Source of the DNA: Planctomycetota bacterium | GTDB taxonomy: Bacteria; Planctomycetota; UBA1135; GCA-002686595 | Assembly: GCA_002686265.1 (NCBI GenBank) | Contig: NZBA01000057.1 | Span: 1 to 60,238, forward strand | Direction of reading: 5' to 3' | DNA length: 60,238 bases | In this document: in pieces, positions 1-8,429 of the stretch | How positions within the stretch are numbered: the first letter of the stretch is position 1 | How the letters are laid out: each line of letters begins with the position of its first letter | Made by a program: the position numbers and the translations under genes | The notes under the pieces: generated by a model | Database searches by the model: none | What the model was told of the DNA's origin: nothing | What the model saw: the letters and a program-made list of their open reading frames with translations, nothing else

Positions 1-89
1 AGGAGGGTGGTGCCCCTCGAGGGGGCGTGAGGGGTGCCCGGGCTGTGCGCCCGGAGACGGAGCGGAGCGGAGTCGGAGGGCGCGCGGAA

Positions 90-344
90 TCAGTAGCATC
101 CGCAACCTCCTCCCGCGCTCGCACCGACACCGCCGGCGCTGCCCTCCATCGAGTAGGCGGTCTTCTGGTAGAAGTGCGCCTCGCCCTGGCCGCCGTCGAG
201 GAGCACGTGACGCTCGGCGAGATGGCGGCGCCCGAAGAGCCCGACTTACCCGCAGCCGGCGAGCGGGGAGCACGCGAGGAGCAGCAGGAACAACGCGCGC
301 GCTCCGCGGCGGACACGGCCCCCCTCAAGGTCGGCTGTCTCCAC
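90..344 (-). pseudogene. Small GGGCGC-tailed lipoprotein (DUF4266-like), interrupted by an in-frame TAA
   Basis: Read from a GTG at 344 the frame gives a charged N-terminus, then a lipoprotein signal (RALFLLLLACSPLAGCG, lipobox LAGC). After one TAA codon (246-248) the same frame continues as VGLFGRRHLAERHVLLDG and ends GGVGASAGGGCGCY. The HLAERxVLLD stretch, the HFYQKTAYSMEGSAGG stretch and the GGGCGC tail are what I remember of DUF4266 lipoproteins, which often sit near thioredoxin-like and ApbE genes. Only the TAA breaks the reading frame; a single base change would restore it. It is either a recent nonsense mutation or a base error. Too short and broken for a normal gene caller. The family assignment is from memory and moderately sure; the continuity of the frame is seen directly. 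Confidence 0.5.
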
Positions 345-453
345 TCGAGATGGAGACGCTAGGGCACAACATCACCGCCCGATCCAAGGGCCGATGTGAG
401 CAGTGGCGAGCCGCAATCGTGCCCCCGGGCCGGAGCCCGGGGCACGACGGCGC

Positions 454-1767
454 TCAGAACTCCAGCGACTCGAGCGTGCGGAATCGCTTCGACAGCTCCC
501 CTTGCGCCTCTGGGGCGACGAAGGCGTCGATGTCGACCGAGCGGTCGGTCAGGGAGGTCGCGACCGACATCAGCGCCTGCTCGGTGAGCGGCTCGCGCCG
601 GATCATGCGCCGCGCGTCGTCGCCCATCTCCTTGCGGCCCTCGTAGGAGGGCAGCACGAGCGAGCGGTAGACGGTGACGCGCTCGACCAACCGTTGGGTG
701 TAGAAGTCCTGGTGGCTCGCCACTCGCTCGGGGCTGCGCAGGCAGCGTCCGAGGCTCCAGGCACACAGCCAAGCCGAGTAGAGAGAGACGGTCACCCCGG
801 CCGAGAGCACGGGATCGACGAAGGCGGCGGCGTCACCGATCAGGAAGAAGCCCGGCCCCGTTACGGCGGTCGAACTGTGGGAGTAGTTGCGCAGCAGGTG
901 GAAGCCGCCCTCCTCGTAGCGCGCGGGCTCGAGGAGGTCCTTCAGCAGCGGGACCTCCGAGCAGACCCGCCGGAAGAAGCCCTCCGTGCCGCCTTCTTCC
1001 GCCTTGGCGGACTTCAGACGATCCATCGGCACGATCAGGCCGACGCTGGCCGTCTCGCGCAGAGGGATCTGCCAGACCCAACCCCAGCGGCCGAGCTGCT
1101 CGGCCGAGGAGACGAAGGTCGTGGGCGCGATCGAGGTGAGCTTCTCCGCCGGATAGACCCGGCCGTCGAGGGCGACGAAGCTCGAGTTCTCGTAGTAACC
1201 CCACATGCTCATGAAGCGGAAGTCGGGGTCGGTCCTGTGTAGGCCGAGCTGGCGCGCGAGGAGCGCGTCCTGCCCGCTGGCGTCGACCGTGTAGCGGCAG
1301 CGCAGCTCGGCCTCGCCCGACTCGCCGACCTCGCGCCAGAAGACCGAAGCGTCCCCGTCACCGTGGGACTCAAAGCGCGTCACCGCGATCTCCTCGAAGA
1401 CGCGCACGCCCTTCTTGCGGGCGTGGTTCAGCAGGATCAGGTCGAAACGGTCCCGCTCCACGTGCAAGGCCGGGCGCTCGTAACCGAAGTCCTTGAACGC
1501 CATCTGGTTGATCTCGCCGTTCCAGACGATCGTCCCACCAGCCTTCTCGAGGAAGCCCTCCGCCTCGATCTCTGGCGTCACGCCCGCGAGGTCGCAGAAC
1601 TTCCAGAAGTGGGGGATCAGGCTCTCGCCGACCTGATAGCGCGGGTGCGTGGCCTTCTCGAGCAGGACCACATCGAACCCCTGATCGGCCAACAAGCTCC
1701 CGCAGAGGCTGCCCGCAGGCCCGCCTCCGATCACGACCACGTCACACTTCTTCGGCAGTTCCATCAC
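454..1767 (-). CDS. FAD-dependent halogenase-like / geranylgeranyl-reductase-superfamily oxidoreductase
   Basis: 437 aa flavoprotein. The N-terminus carries the Rossmann FAD motif GGGPAG (residues 14-19), followed by the acidic end of strand 2 (VVLLEK) and a RYQVGESLIP segment. That segment is typical of the flavin-dependent halogenase group, where GES/GEA follows the first helix. A GFLEKAGG stretch may hold the conserved Lys, and WVWQIP matches the halogenase WxWxIP signature. A second FAD-contact motif (FLIGDAAAFVDPVLSAG) lies near residue 310. These features favour a reduced-flavin halogenase or a close hydroxylating relative acting on an unknown, possibly carrier-bound, substrate. No flavin reductase or carrier protein is nearby. 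The gene is monocistronic on the minus strand. A true halogenase cannot be told from a non-halogenating relative by sequence alone. Confidence 0.7.
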   Translation of the reverse strand: MMELPKKCDVVVIGGGPAGSLCGSLLADQGFDVVLLEKATHPRYQVGESLIPHFWKFCDLAGVTPEIEAEGFLEKAGGTIVWNGEINQMAFKDFGYERPALHVERDRFDLILLNHARKKGVRVFEEIAVTRFESHGDGDASVFWREVGESGEAELRCRYTVDASGQDALLARQLGLHRTDPDFRFMSMWGYYENSSFVALDGRVYPAEKLTSIAPTTFVSSAEQLGRWGWVWQIPLRETASVGLIVPMDRLKSAKAEEGGTEGFFRRVCSEVPLLKDLLEPARYEEGGFHLLRNYSHSSTAVTGPGFFLIGDAAAFVDPVLSAGVTVSLYSAWLCAWSLGRCLRSPERVASHQDFYTQRLVERVTVYRSLVLPSYEGRKEMGDDARRMIRREPLTEQALMSVATSLTDRSVDIDAFVAPEAQGELSKRFRTLESLEF

Positions 1768-1923
1768 GGTTGTTCCCTCTCAGTGCTATTCCAGCGAGCC
1801 TCGGCGGCAGGTAAAGCATACCTTGAGGTCGTTTTTTAGGGGAGGGGGGTGGGCGCATTTCCTGGGCGGTCGCCGGGCGCGGCCTGCGGAAAAGTGCGCA
1901 GTCAGCCGGGGATCCCGGCGCCG

Positions 1924-2496
1924 TCAGAAGCTCACGCCGACGCTCACCAGGGGCGTCACGCTGTCGAAGTCGAAGGCGTACGCCTCGACCTCCGGCTCCA
2001 GGCCCACGGTCACTTGGCAGCCGAGCCCCAGGCGTACTCCGGCGCCGATCAACGACTCGACGCCGACGAGCGCCACGACCCCGAAGGCCGAGTCGTCCCC
2101 TTTCACGCCGATGCTCGAGGAGCGCGCCCAAACGTGTTGCAGCAGGAGCCCCGCGCCGAGGAAGGGCTGTATCCTGCGCGTGCGGGTGTCGAAGTAGTAG
2201 CGCACGCCCGTGCGCAGGCCGAGCTGGTGCAGCTCGGCGCCGATCCCCCCGAAGGTCTGAGACTCGGTCGCGCCCCGCAGGGCGATATCGCCCGCGAAGC
2301 CGACGATACGACCCTCCTCTCCGTCTCCGGCGAGGAAGCCGATCTCGACCGAGGAGACACCGACGGCGTCGTCCGCCGCGCCTTCGGTGAAGTCCGCCTC
2401 CCCGTAGGAGGCGTAGATCGCACGTTCCTCGGCTTCGTGAAACGAACGACAGGAGCACAGGGCGAGCAGAACGGGCGCGGCGAGGGTGAGCTTCAT
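1924..2496 (-). CDS. Putative outer-membrane beta-barrel-like lipoprotein
   Basis: 190 aa from the ATG at 2496. I chose this start because it begins a clear signal peptide (MKLTLAAPVLLALCSC) with a lipobox-like LCSC, whereas the open frame upstream is shadow sequence of the neighbouring flippase. The mature part is rich in alternating hydrophobic/polar strands with aromatic ends (GVRYYFDTRT, IQPFLGAGLLLQHVWA, RLGLGCQVTVGLEPEVEAYAF) and ends in a terminal Phe (VSVGVSF). That is the usual pattern of an outer-membrane porin-like barrel C-terminus. I infer an envelope protein of unknown role. It lies downstream of the flippase gene on the same strand, separated by about 120 bases that include a tandem repeat. 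No close family is recognised. Confidence 0.6.
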   Translation of the reverse strand: MKLTLAAPVLLALCSCRSFHEAEERAIYASYGEADFTEGAADDAVGVSSVEIGFLAGDGEEGRIVGFAGDIALRGATESQTFGGIGAELHQLGLRTGVRYYFDTRTRRIQPFLGAGLLLQHVWARSSSIGVKGDDSAFGVVALVGVESLIGAGVRLGLGCQVTVGLEPEVEAYAFDFDSVTPLVSVGVSF

Positions 2497-2588
2497 GGCG
2501 CGAACGCGTGGGTAGGTCGGGCTCGGGAGTACCGGGATCATCGGCATCCGACCGTGCGGGCCTTTGGCAATTCGGGGACTCGCCTGTC

Positions 2589-2626
2589 GCGGGTCCTGAT
2601 CATGAGAGCGGGTCCTGATCATGAGA
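2589..2626. repeat. Perfect 19-bp tandem duplication
   Basis: The unit GCGGGTCCTGATCATGAGA occurs twice head to tail (2589-2607 and 2608-2626) with no mismatch. Each copy holds the palindrome TGATCA. The second copy contains the stop codon of the flippase gene read on the minus strand, and the first copy supplies a duplicate of that stop. Probably a slippage or insertion-scar duplication; an operator for the downstream lipoprotein is possible but has no other support. Confidence 0.85.
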
Positions 2627-3980
2627 ACGGGCCCAGGGCGGCGATCCAGGCTCCCAGGGGGAGCCCCGCCGAGACCCAGGCGGCCGTCGCGCCGAGTAGC
2701 GGCCCGGCGAGCCAGCGCCACGGATGGACCCCGGCCAGGCCGCGTACGCCCCCGCCGTGCAGCGCGAGGAGCGCCCCGGCCGCCACGCAGAGCTCGGTGG
2801 CCAGGGTGGCGATCGCCGCGCCGTCGATGCCGAGGGTCCGCACCAGGAGCGCGTTGCCCGCGAGGTTCACTCCCAACGCGGTCACGCTGACGGCCAACAC
2901 CGCGCGCGTGGCGCCGGTCGCGACCACCGCCGTCAGCAAGCCGCTGCCCGCGTAGACCGCCGCCGTTGCGAGCAGGAGCCAGCGCAGGCTCGAGGCCGCG
3001 TTCTCGAAGCCGGGCCCGAACAGACGCAGCAGCTCGGCGGTCCACGGCGAGCACAGCCCGACCCCCAGTCCGGCGATCGCCAGGAGCGGTTGCAGGAGGC
3101 GCGCCACGGCGGGTCCGAGGCGACCGGCGGCGTGCTCGCGCGTCAGCCACGGCAGGGCGGCCAGGGAAGCGTAGACCGCGACGGCGATGCCGTAGCTCAT
3201 CACCCGCACGCCGACGTTGTAGCGCCCGAGCTCGACCGGACCGGCGATGGCGCGCACGAAGAGGTTGTCGACGTAGAAGTAGGCCTGTTGGCAAAGCCCG
3301 GCGATCCCCAGGGGCAAGGCCGCCGCCAGCAGGGCCCGCCAGGGCGCGGCTTCTTGGCTCCCGCGCGGCAGGTAGCGGCGCGCCGCGAGGTGCAGGGCGA
3401 CGTTCGCCGAGGCGCTGCCGGTGGCGATCGCCAAGAGGAACAGCGCCGGCTCCTCGACGCCGCTGCGCCTAGCGCACAGGACCAGGGTCAGCCCGAGGGT
3501 GCTGGCCGCGGCGCGCACGGCCACGGGAACGCCCCATGCGATGCGGTTGCGGAAGACCGTGGCCGACAGCTCCAGGGTGTGGGTCAGCGGGTAGAGGCTC
3601 GCGACGGCGATCCACACCGCTCCCGCTTCGCCGAAGACGAAGGCCGCGCCGCCCACTCCGGCGGCGCAAGCCAGCCCGGCGACGAGGCGGATGCGGCGCG
3701 CCGTCGCCAGCACACCGCCGATTGCCCGCGGATCGTCGGCCGTGCGCTGCACGGCGACCGAGCCGGTGCCCAGGTCCGTCAGGCTGTCGAGGAGGGCGAA
3801 GGCGGCCAGGTAGAACGTGAAGCGACCGAAGCCGCTCGCCTCGAGGTGGTGCGCCAAGACGAAGAGGATCGTGAGCGTGCAGGCCGATCCCCAGAGGCGG
3901 CCGAGGACGAGCAGGCCCGTGCCCTTCCAGACCCGACGCAGGATCGAGTCGTCGGGCGGGGGGATCGTGGGCTCGGTCAT
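2619..3980 (-). CDS. Polysaccharide/lipid-linked oligosaccharide flippase (Wzx/MATE-like)
   Basis: 453 aa, almost entirely hydrophobic, with about twelve predicted membrane segments and short charged loops. The N-terminal pattern (RRVWKGTGLLVLGRLWGS, then ASGFGRFTFYLAAFALLDSLTDLG) is the signature start of the polysaccharide biosynthesis protein/MVF-MATE flippase group, where the first helix is followed by a GxGRF-type turn. It would move a lipid-linked sugar across the inner membrane for surface glycan or O-antigen assembly. No glycosyltransferase or polymerase gene is adjacent, so the substrate is unknown. It is divergent from the MacA-like adaptor gene with only 35 bp between start codons. 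Length is normal for the family. Confidence 0.75.
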   Translation of the reverse strand: MTEPTIPPPDDSILRRVWKGTGLLVLGRLWGSACTLTILFVLAHHLEASGFGRFTFYLAAFALLDSLTDLGTGSVAVQRTADDPRAIGGVLATARRIRLVAGLACAAGVGGAAFVFGEAGAVWIAVASLYPLTHTLELSATVFRNRIAWGVPVAVRAAASTLGLTLVLCARRSGVEEPALFLLAIATGSASANVALHLAARRYLPRGSQEAAPWRALLAAALPLGIAGLCQQAYFYVDNLFVRAIAGPVELGRYNVGVRVMSYGIAVAVYASLAALPWLTREHAAGRLGPAVARLLQPLLAIAGLGVGLCSPWTAELLRLFGPGFENAASSLRWLLLATAAVYAGSGLLTAVVATGATRAVLAVSVTALGVNLAGNALLVRTLGIDGAAIATLATELCVAAGALLALHGGGVRGLAGVHPWRWLAGPLLGATAAWVSAGLPLGAWIAALGPFS

Positions 3981-4008
3981 TCAGGGTCGCCTCGGCACAG
4001 ACTATACT
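3980..4008 (+). promoter_or_regulatory. Candidate sigma-70 promoter for the export operon
   Basis: TTCAGG (3980-3985), 17 bases, then TATACT (4003-4008). The -10 match is strong and the spacing ideal. The ATG at 4016 lies only 8 bases after the -10 box, so the transcript would be leaderless or nearly so. The -35 overlaps the flippase start codon on the other strand. Inferred from sequence only. Confidence 0.4.
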
Positions 4009-4015
4009 CACGACC

Positions 4016-5167
4016 ATGTGGACCTGGATCCGGCGGATCGCTGTCGTCGCGGTGCTCGCCGCGGCGGGATTCGGCGTGCGCGCGACCCTCTTCGCCGAAC
4101 GCCCGGTCGTCGTGCGCGTGGCTGCGGTGGGCGAGGGGCGCGTGGAATCGACCGTCACGAACTCACGCGCCGGCACGGTGCGGGCCCGCCGCCGCGCCCA
4201 GCTCTCACCGGAGACCAGCGGGCGCGTCGTGACGGTGTTCCACCGCGAGGGAGACCACGTCGAGCAGGGCGCCGAGCTGCTGCGCATGGACGACGCCGTC
4301 CAACGCGCACGGCTCGAGCTCTCGCGCCGCTCCCAGGCCGCCGCCCAGGCGCGCTACGACGAGACCTGCGTCGTCGCCCGCCGCGCCAAGCGCGAGGTCG
4401 ATCGATACAGCGAGCTGGGCGAGGACATTGTCTCGCCCGACCGCCTTGACCAGCTCTCGAGTAGCCTCGAGGCCGCCGACGCCGCCTGCGGATCGGCCGC
4501 GGCCCAAGTCGAGCTCGTGCGGGCGGAGATCGGCGTGGTCGAGGTCGAGATCGCGAAGACCGCCATGCGTGCCCCCTTCACCGGCATCCTGGCCGACGTT
4601 TCGGTCGAGCTGGGCGAGTTCATCTCGCCCTCGCCGCCGGGCGTGCCGATCCCGCCGGTGATCGACCTCCTCGACCCAACCTCGATCTTCGTCAGCGCCC
4701 CGATGGACGAGGTCGACTCGGCGGTCATCGGCGCCGGCCAGATGGTGCGCGTCACCTTCGACCCCTTCCTCGATCGCTCCTTCGAGGGCAGCGTCGCGCG
4801 CGTCGCGCCCTACGTGCTGGACGTCCAAGCGCAGAACAGGACCGTGGAGATCGAAGTCGAGCTGGGGGACACGGACTTCGCCGCCGGGCTCCTGCCGGGG
4901 ACGACGGCGGACGTCGAGGTGATCCTGGAGGTACGCGAGGGCGTGCTGCGCATTCCGCGCTCCACTCTGCTCGAGGGCGGGAAGGCCCTCGTCCTCGAAG
5001 GCGACCGGCTGGTCGAGCGCACCCTCGAGATCGGCCTGCGCAACTGGGACTGGGTCGAGGTCCGCTCCGGCCTGCGCCTCGGCGAGCGCGTGGTCACCTC
5101 CCTGGGCAGCGCGGAGGTCGTGGCCGGAGCCCTGGCCGTGCTCGAGGACACCGCGCCCGGAGGATGA
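4016..5167 (+). CDS. MacA-like periplasmic adaptor (HlyD/RND membrane fusion protein)
   Basis: 383 aa. An N-terminal membrane anchor (RRIAVVAVLAAAGFGV) is followed by the first half of a biotinyl-lipoyl-like domain (ETSGRVVTVFHREGDHVEQG). A long alpha-helical hairpin rich in Ala, Arg and Glu (about residues 95-170) comes next, then the second lipoyl half (MRAPFTGILADVSVELGEF), a beta-barrel and a membrane-proximal domain. This is the classic order of an HlyD_D23/HlyD_3 adaptor. It would link the inner-membrane ATPase/permease encoded downstream to an outer-membrane exit duct. The stop codon overlaps the ATPase start by 4 bases (ATGA at 5164), so the genes are translationally coupled. No TolC-like gene is in the window. 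Confidence 0.85.
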   Translation: MWTWIRRIAVVAVLAAAGFGVRATLFAERPVVVRVAAVGEGRVESTVTNSRAGTVRARRRAQLSPETSGRVVTVFHREGDHVEQGAELLRMDDAVQRARLELSRRSQAAAQARYDETCVVARRAKREVDRYSELGEDIVSPDRLDQLSSSLEAADAACGSAAAQVELVRAEIGVVEVEIAKTAMRAPFTGILADVSVELGEFISPSPPGVPIPPVIDLLDPTSIFVSAPMDEVDSAVIGAGQMVRVTFDPFLDRSFEGSVARVAPYVLDVQAQNRTVEIEVELGDTDFAAGLLPGTTADVEVILEVREGVLRIPRSTLLEGGKALVLEGDRLVERTLEIGLRNWDWVEVRSGLRLGERVVTSLGSAEVVAGALAVLEDTAPGG

Positions 5168-5883
5168 TCGAGCTCGCCGACATTTGGCGCACCTACACGA
5201 TGGGTGGCGAGGAGCTGCACGCCCTCGCCGGCGTCAGCGAGACGATCGAGAAGGGCGAGCACGTGGCCGTGATGGGGCCCTCGGGCTCGGGCAAGTCGAC
5301 CCTCCTGAACATGCTCGGCTGTCTCGACCGCCCGACCTCGGGCTCGTATCGCCTCGCGGGCCGTGAGGTGGGGGACCTCCCCGACACCGAGCTCTCGCGC
5401 GTGCGGCAGACCGAGATCGGCTTCGTCTTCCAGTCCTACCCCCTCGTGGCGCGCCTCGACGCCGCCGCCAATGTGGAGCTGCCGATGGTCTTCGCCGGCA
5501 TCGGGCGCGCCGAGCGTCGCGAGCGCGTCCGGCGCGCCATGCAGGCGGTGGGCATCGAAGGGCGAGCGAAACACCGGCCGGCGGAGATGTCCGGCGGCCA
5601 GCGCCAGCGCGTGGCGATCGCACGCGCGACGGTGATGGAGCCGAAGATCCTGTTGGCCGACGAACCGACCGGCAACCTCGACTCCGCCTCGGGGACCCAG
5701 GTCCTCGACCTGCTCGACCGCATGAGCGCGGACGGCTTGACCCTGATCGTCGTCACCCACGACCCCGGCGTCGCGCGTCGCGCGGACCGGATCGTCGTCC
5801 TGGGGGACGGCCGCATCGTTCGCCGGATGGCCGGCTCGCAGGTGACCGACCTCGCGCGCCTGTTCTCCGGGAGCGAGGCGTGA
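5164..5883 (+). CDS. MacB/LolD-type ABC transporter ATP-binding subunit
   Basis: 239 aa nucleotide-binding domain without a fused permease. Walker A is GPSGSGKST (38-46), the Q-loop is VFQSYPLV (near 88), the signature is SGGQRQR (143-149) and Walker B is ILLADEPTGNLD (from 162), followed by a switch His (VVTHDPG). The exact ADEPTGNLD pattern marks the MacB/LolD/FtsE family, which powers extraction or export from the periplasm without moving substrate through the membrane itself. It would pair with the two permeases directly downstream and the adaptor upstream. Start and stop overlap both neighbours by 4 bases. Confidence 0.92.
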   Translation: MIELADIWRTYTMGGEELHALAGVSETIEKGEHVAVMGPSGSGKSTLLNMLGCLDRPTSGSYRLAGREVGDLPDTELSRVRQTEIGFVFQSYPLVARLDAAANVELPMVFAGIGRAERRERVRRAMQAVGIEGRAKHRPAEMSGGQRQRVAIARATVMEPKILLADEPTGNLDSASGTQVLDLLDRMSADGLTLIVVTHDPGVARRADRIVVLGDGRIVRRMAGSQVTDLARLFSGSEA

Positions 5884-7082
5884 GGCCGCTCGACCTCCTG
5901 GGACTCGCCTGGGGGGCCTTGGCGGGGCAGCGCCTGCGCGCCGGCCTGAGCTTGGTGGGCGTGGCCGTGGGCGTGGCGGCCGTCGTCGTGTTGACCGCCT
6001 TGGGCGAGGGCGCGCGCCGTTACGTCAGCGGGCAGTTCGAGTCCTTGGGGACGAACCTGCTGATCGTGATCCCCGGCAAGAACGAGACGACCGGCTCGAT
6101 CCCCGGCATCGGCGGCGCGCCCAACGACTTGACCCTGGAAGACGCCGAGGCTCTGGCGCGGCGCATCCCGCAGGCGGAGCTGGTCGTCCCCCTGGCCGTG
6201 GGGAACGAGACCGTCTCCCGCGGCGAGCGCCGCCGGCAGGTCACGGTCATCGGCGCCACCGACGGGTTCCTCGAGGCGCGGCGGCTGGCCATGCGCTCGG
6301 GCTCGTTTCTGCCCGAGGCGGACTGGGACCGTGCTTCTCCCGTGGCCGTGCTCGGCTCACAGCTCGCGACCGAGCTCTTCGAGCACGAGAACCCCCTGGG
6401 CGGCGTCGTGCGTGTCGGCGAGGCGCGCGCGCGCGTGATCGGCATCCTCGAGCAGCGCGGCACGCAGCTCGGCGTGAACATGGACGACCTGGTCATCGTG
6501 CCTGTCGCCTCCGCCATGCAGTTCTTCGACCGTCGCTCGCTCTTCCGCGTTCTGATCCAGGTCGGTGTGCACACCGAGATCGCGCTCGCCGAGCAGCGCG
6601 TGATCGACATCCTCGCCGAGCGCCATGGCGAGGAAGACGTCACCTGCCTGACCCAGGACGCCGTCTCGGGCGCGTTGGGCGGGATCCTGGCCGTCCTGAC
6701 CCTGGCGGTGGCGGGCATCGCCGGCGTCTCCTTGACGGTCGCCGGCATCGGGATCATGAACGTGATGCTGGTCTCGGTCTCCGAGCGCACACCGGAGGTC
6801 GGCCTCCTGCGCGCCATGGGCGCGCGTCGCCGCCAGATCCTCGCGCTCTTCCTGGTGGAGGCCGTCTTGCTCTCCAGCGCCGGCGGCGTGATCGGCCTGA
6901 CGGCGAGCTGGCTCGCGACCCAGCTCGTGATGTTGTGGTATCCGAGCTTCCCGGCCCAGCCGCCGGCATGGGCGATTGGAGCCTCCCTGGCGCTCTCCCT
7001 GGTCGTCGGCGCGCTCTTCGGTGTCCTCCCCGCGCGCGGTGCGAGTCGCCTCGATCCGGTCATCGCCCTGGGGGGGAAGTAG
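5880..7082 (+). CDS. MacB-like ABC transporter permease, first copy
   Basis: 400 aa from a GTG that overlaps the ATPase stop (GTGA). One N-terminal membrane segment (LRAGLSLVGVAVGVAAVVVLTAL) follows the LRxxLSxLGVxIGVxxV pattern of the MacB_PCD/FtsX family. A large periplasmic domain follows (about residues 45-265, with the NLLIVIPG and GATDGFLEARRLAMRSGSF stretches). Three C-terminal membrane segments complete the FtsX domain, with the conserved MNVMLVSVSERTPEVGLLRAMGARRRQI motif core visible around residues 295-320. It forms the membrane channel-side partner of the ATPase; together with the next gene it may make a heterodimer. Confidence 0.88.
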   Translation: MRPLDLLGLAWGALAGQRLRAGLSLVGVAVGVAAVVVLTALGEGARRYVSGQFESLGTNLLIVIPGKNETTGSIPGIGGAPNDLTLEDAEALARRIPQAELVVPLAVGNETVSRGERRRQVTVIGATDGFLEARRLAMRSGSFLPEADWDRASPVAVLGSQLATELFEHENPLGGVVRVGEARARVIGILEQRGTQLGVNMDDLVIVPVASAMQFFDRRSLFRVLIQVGVHTEIALAEQRVIDILAERHGEEDVTCLTQDAVSGALGGILAVLTLAVAGIAGVSLTVAGIGIMNVMLVSVSERTPEVGLLRAMGARRRQILALFLVEAVLLSSAGGVIGLTASWLATQLVMLWYPSFPAQPPAWAIGASLALSLVVGALFGVLPARGASRLDPVIALGGK

Positions 7083-7087
7083 GCACG

Positions 7088-8293
7088 ATGGCGCGCAGTG
7101 GCGAGCTGATTCGCCTGGCATCCGGTGCCCTGCGCGGGCACCGACTGCGCACCCTGCTCTCGGTGCTCGGCATCGCGATCGGCGTCACGGCCGTGATGGT
7201 GCTGACGTCGATCGGCCAGGGGACGCGCGACTACGTGATGGGGCAGTTCACGCAGTTCGGCACGAACATCATCGGCATCAACCCGGGCAAGACCGAGACC
7301 CTCGGCCTGCCGGGCATCATGGGCGGCACGACCCACAAGCTGACCCTGGAGGACGCCGAGGCGCTGCAGCGATTGCCGGCGGTCGAGCACCTCGTTCCCC
7401 TCGCTCTGGGTCAGGGGCGCGTCGAGGCAGGCGGTCGCGGCCGCAGCGTCGCGATCTACGGCGTGACCTCGCAGATGCCCGCGGCCTGGAGGTTCGAGCT
7501 GGGCGTGGGCGAGTTCCTGCCGCCCGGTGATCCGCGCCGCGCGAGTGCCGTGGCCGTGATGGGGCCGAACCTCAAGGACGAGCTCTTCGGCGAGGAGAGC
7601 GCCCTGGGAGAGTGGGTGCGCGCCGCGGGCGTGCGCCTGCGCGTCATCGGCGTGATGAAGCCCAAGGGACAGGTGTTGGGGATCGACCTCGACAACACGC
7701 TCTACGTGCCGGTCGCTACGGCGATGCAGATGTTCAATCTGGCCGAGCTCTTCGAGATCGACCTGACCTACGCCCATGCCGGCCAGCTCGAGCAGCTCCT
7801 GGCCGATGCGCGGCGCGTGCTGACCGAGCGCCACGGCGGGCGCGAGGACTTCACGATCACGACCCAGGCGGCGATGCTCGACGTCTTCGGGAACGTGATG
7901 GAGATCATCACCCTGGCGGTGGGCGCGATCGGCGGCATCTCGCTGCTCGTCGGCGCGATAGGGATCCTGACCATGATGTGGATTGCCGTCGGCGAGCGCA
8001 CCAGCGAGATCGGTCTCCTGCGCGCGATCGGAGCGGATCGCCGCCAGGTCCTCGGGCTGTTTCTGTGGGAGGCCGTGTTGCTGAGCGCCTGCGGCGGTCT
8101 GACGGGCGTCGCGGCCGGCTTCGCGTTCACCGCGCTCGTGCGCGCCCTCTTGCCCGGACTCCCGCTGCACACACCGCCGGAGTACGTCGCCGCGGCCCTC
8201 GGCGTGAGCGTCGTCGTCGGCCTGCTCTCCGGCGTCCTGCCCGCCGCCCGCGCCTCCTCGCTCGACCCCATCGAGGCCCTGCGCGCGGAGTGA
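7088..8293 (+). CDS. MacB-like ABC transporter permease, second copy
   Basis: 401 aa. The ATG at 7088 was chosen over an upstream in-frame GTG because it lies 5 bases after the previous stop and begins the family start (MARSGELIRLASGALRGHRL). Same layout as the preceding permease: N-terminal helix (LRTLLSVLGIAIGVTAVMVL), periplasmic MacB_PCD domain, then three membrane helices containing VGERTSEIGLLRAIGADRR. The two permeases are clearly paralogous (both carry YVxGQFxxFGTN-type and LTLEDAEAL stretches), so this looks like an in-place duplication giving a heterodimeric exporter. About 136 bases follow before the next operon. Confidence 0.88.
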   Translation: MARSGELIRLASGALRGHRLRTLLSVLGIAIGVTAVMVLTSIGQGTRDYVMGQFTQFGTNIIGINPGKTETLGLPGIMGGTTHKLTLEDAEALQRLPAVEHLVPLALGQGRVEAGGRGRSVAIYGVTSQMPAAWRFELGVGEFLPPGDPRRASAVAVMGPNLKDELFGEESALGEWVRAAGVRLRVIGVMKPKGQVLGIDLDNTLYVPVATAMQMFNLAELFEIDLTYAHAGQLEQLLADARRVLTERHGGREDFTITTQAAMLDVFGNVMEIITLAVGAIGGISLLVGAIGILTMMWIAVGERTSEIGLLRAIGADRRQVLGLFLWEAVLLSACGGLTGVAAGFAFTALVRALLPGLPLHTPPEYVAAALGVSVVVGLLSGVLPAARASSLDPIEALRAE

Positions 8294-8429
8294 GGCTCGC
8301 CCGGCCGCCCGCCGGTCTGAGGGGGTAACGAGGGCGCCTCCTCGGCCCCAAGTCGAGGCCGGCGAGAGTGGCGTTGGTGACACAAAAAATGGCTCCGAGA
8401 ACGACTTATCCGGGTGCCAAGGTGCCTTC

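Noticed and set aside
8294..8429. Cobalamin riboswitch before the operon that contains a B12 mutase
   Set aside because: I could not find a B12-box-like segment or the expected long leader; the gap is only 136 bases.
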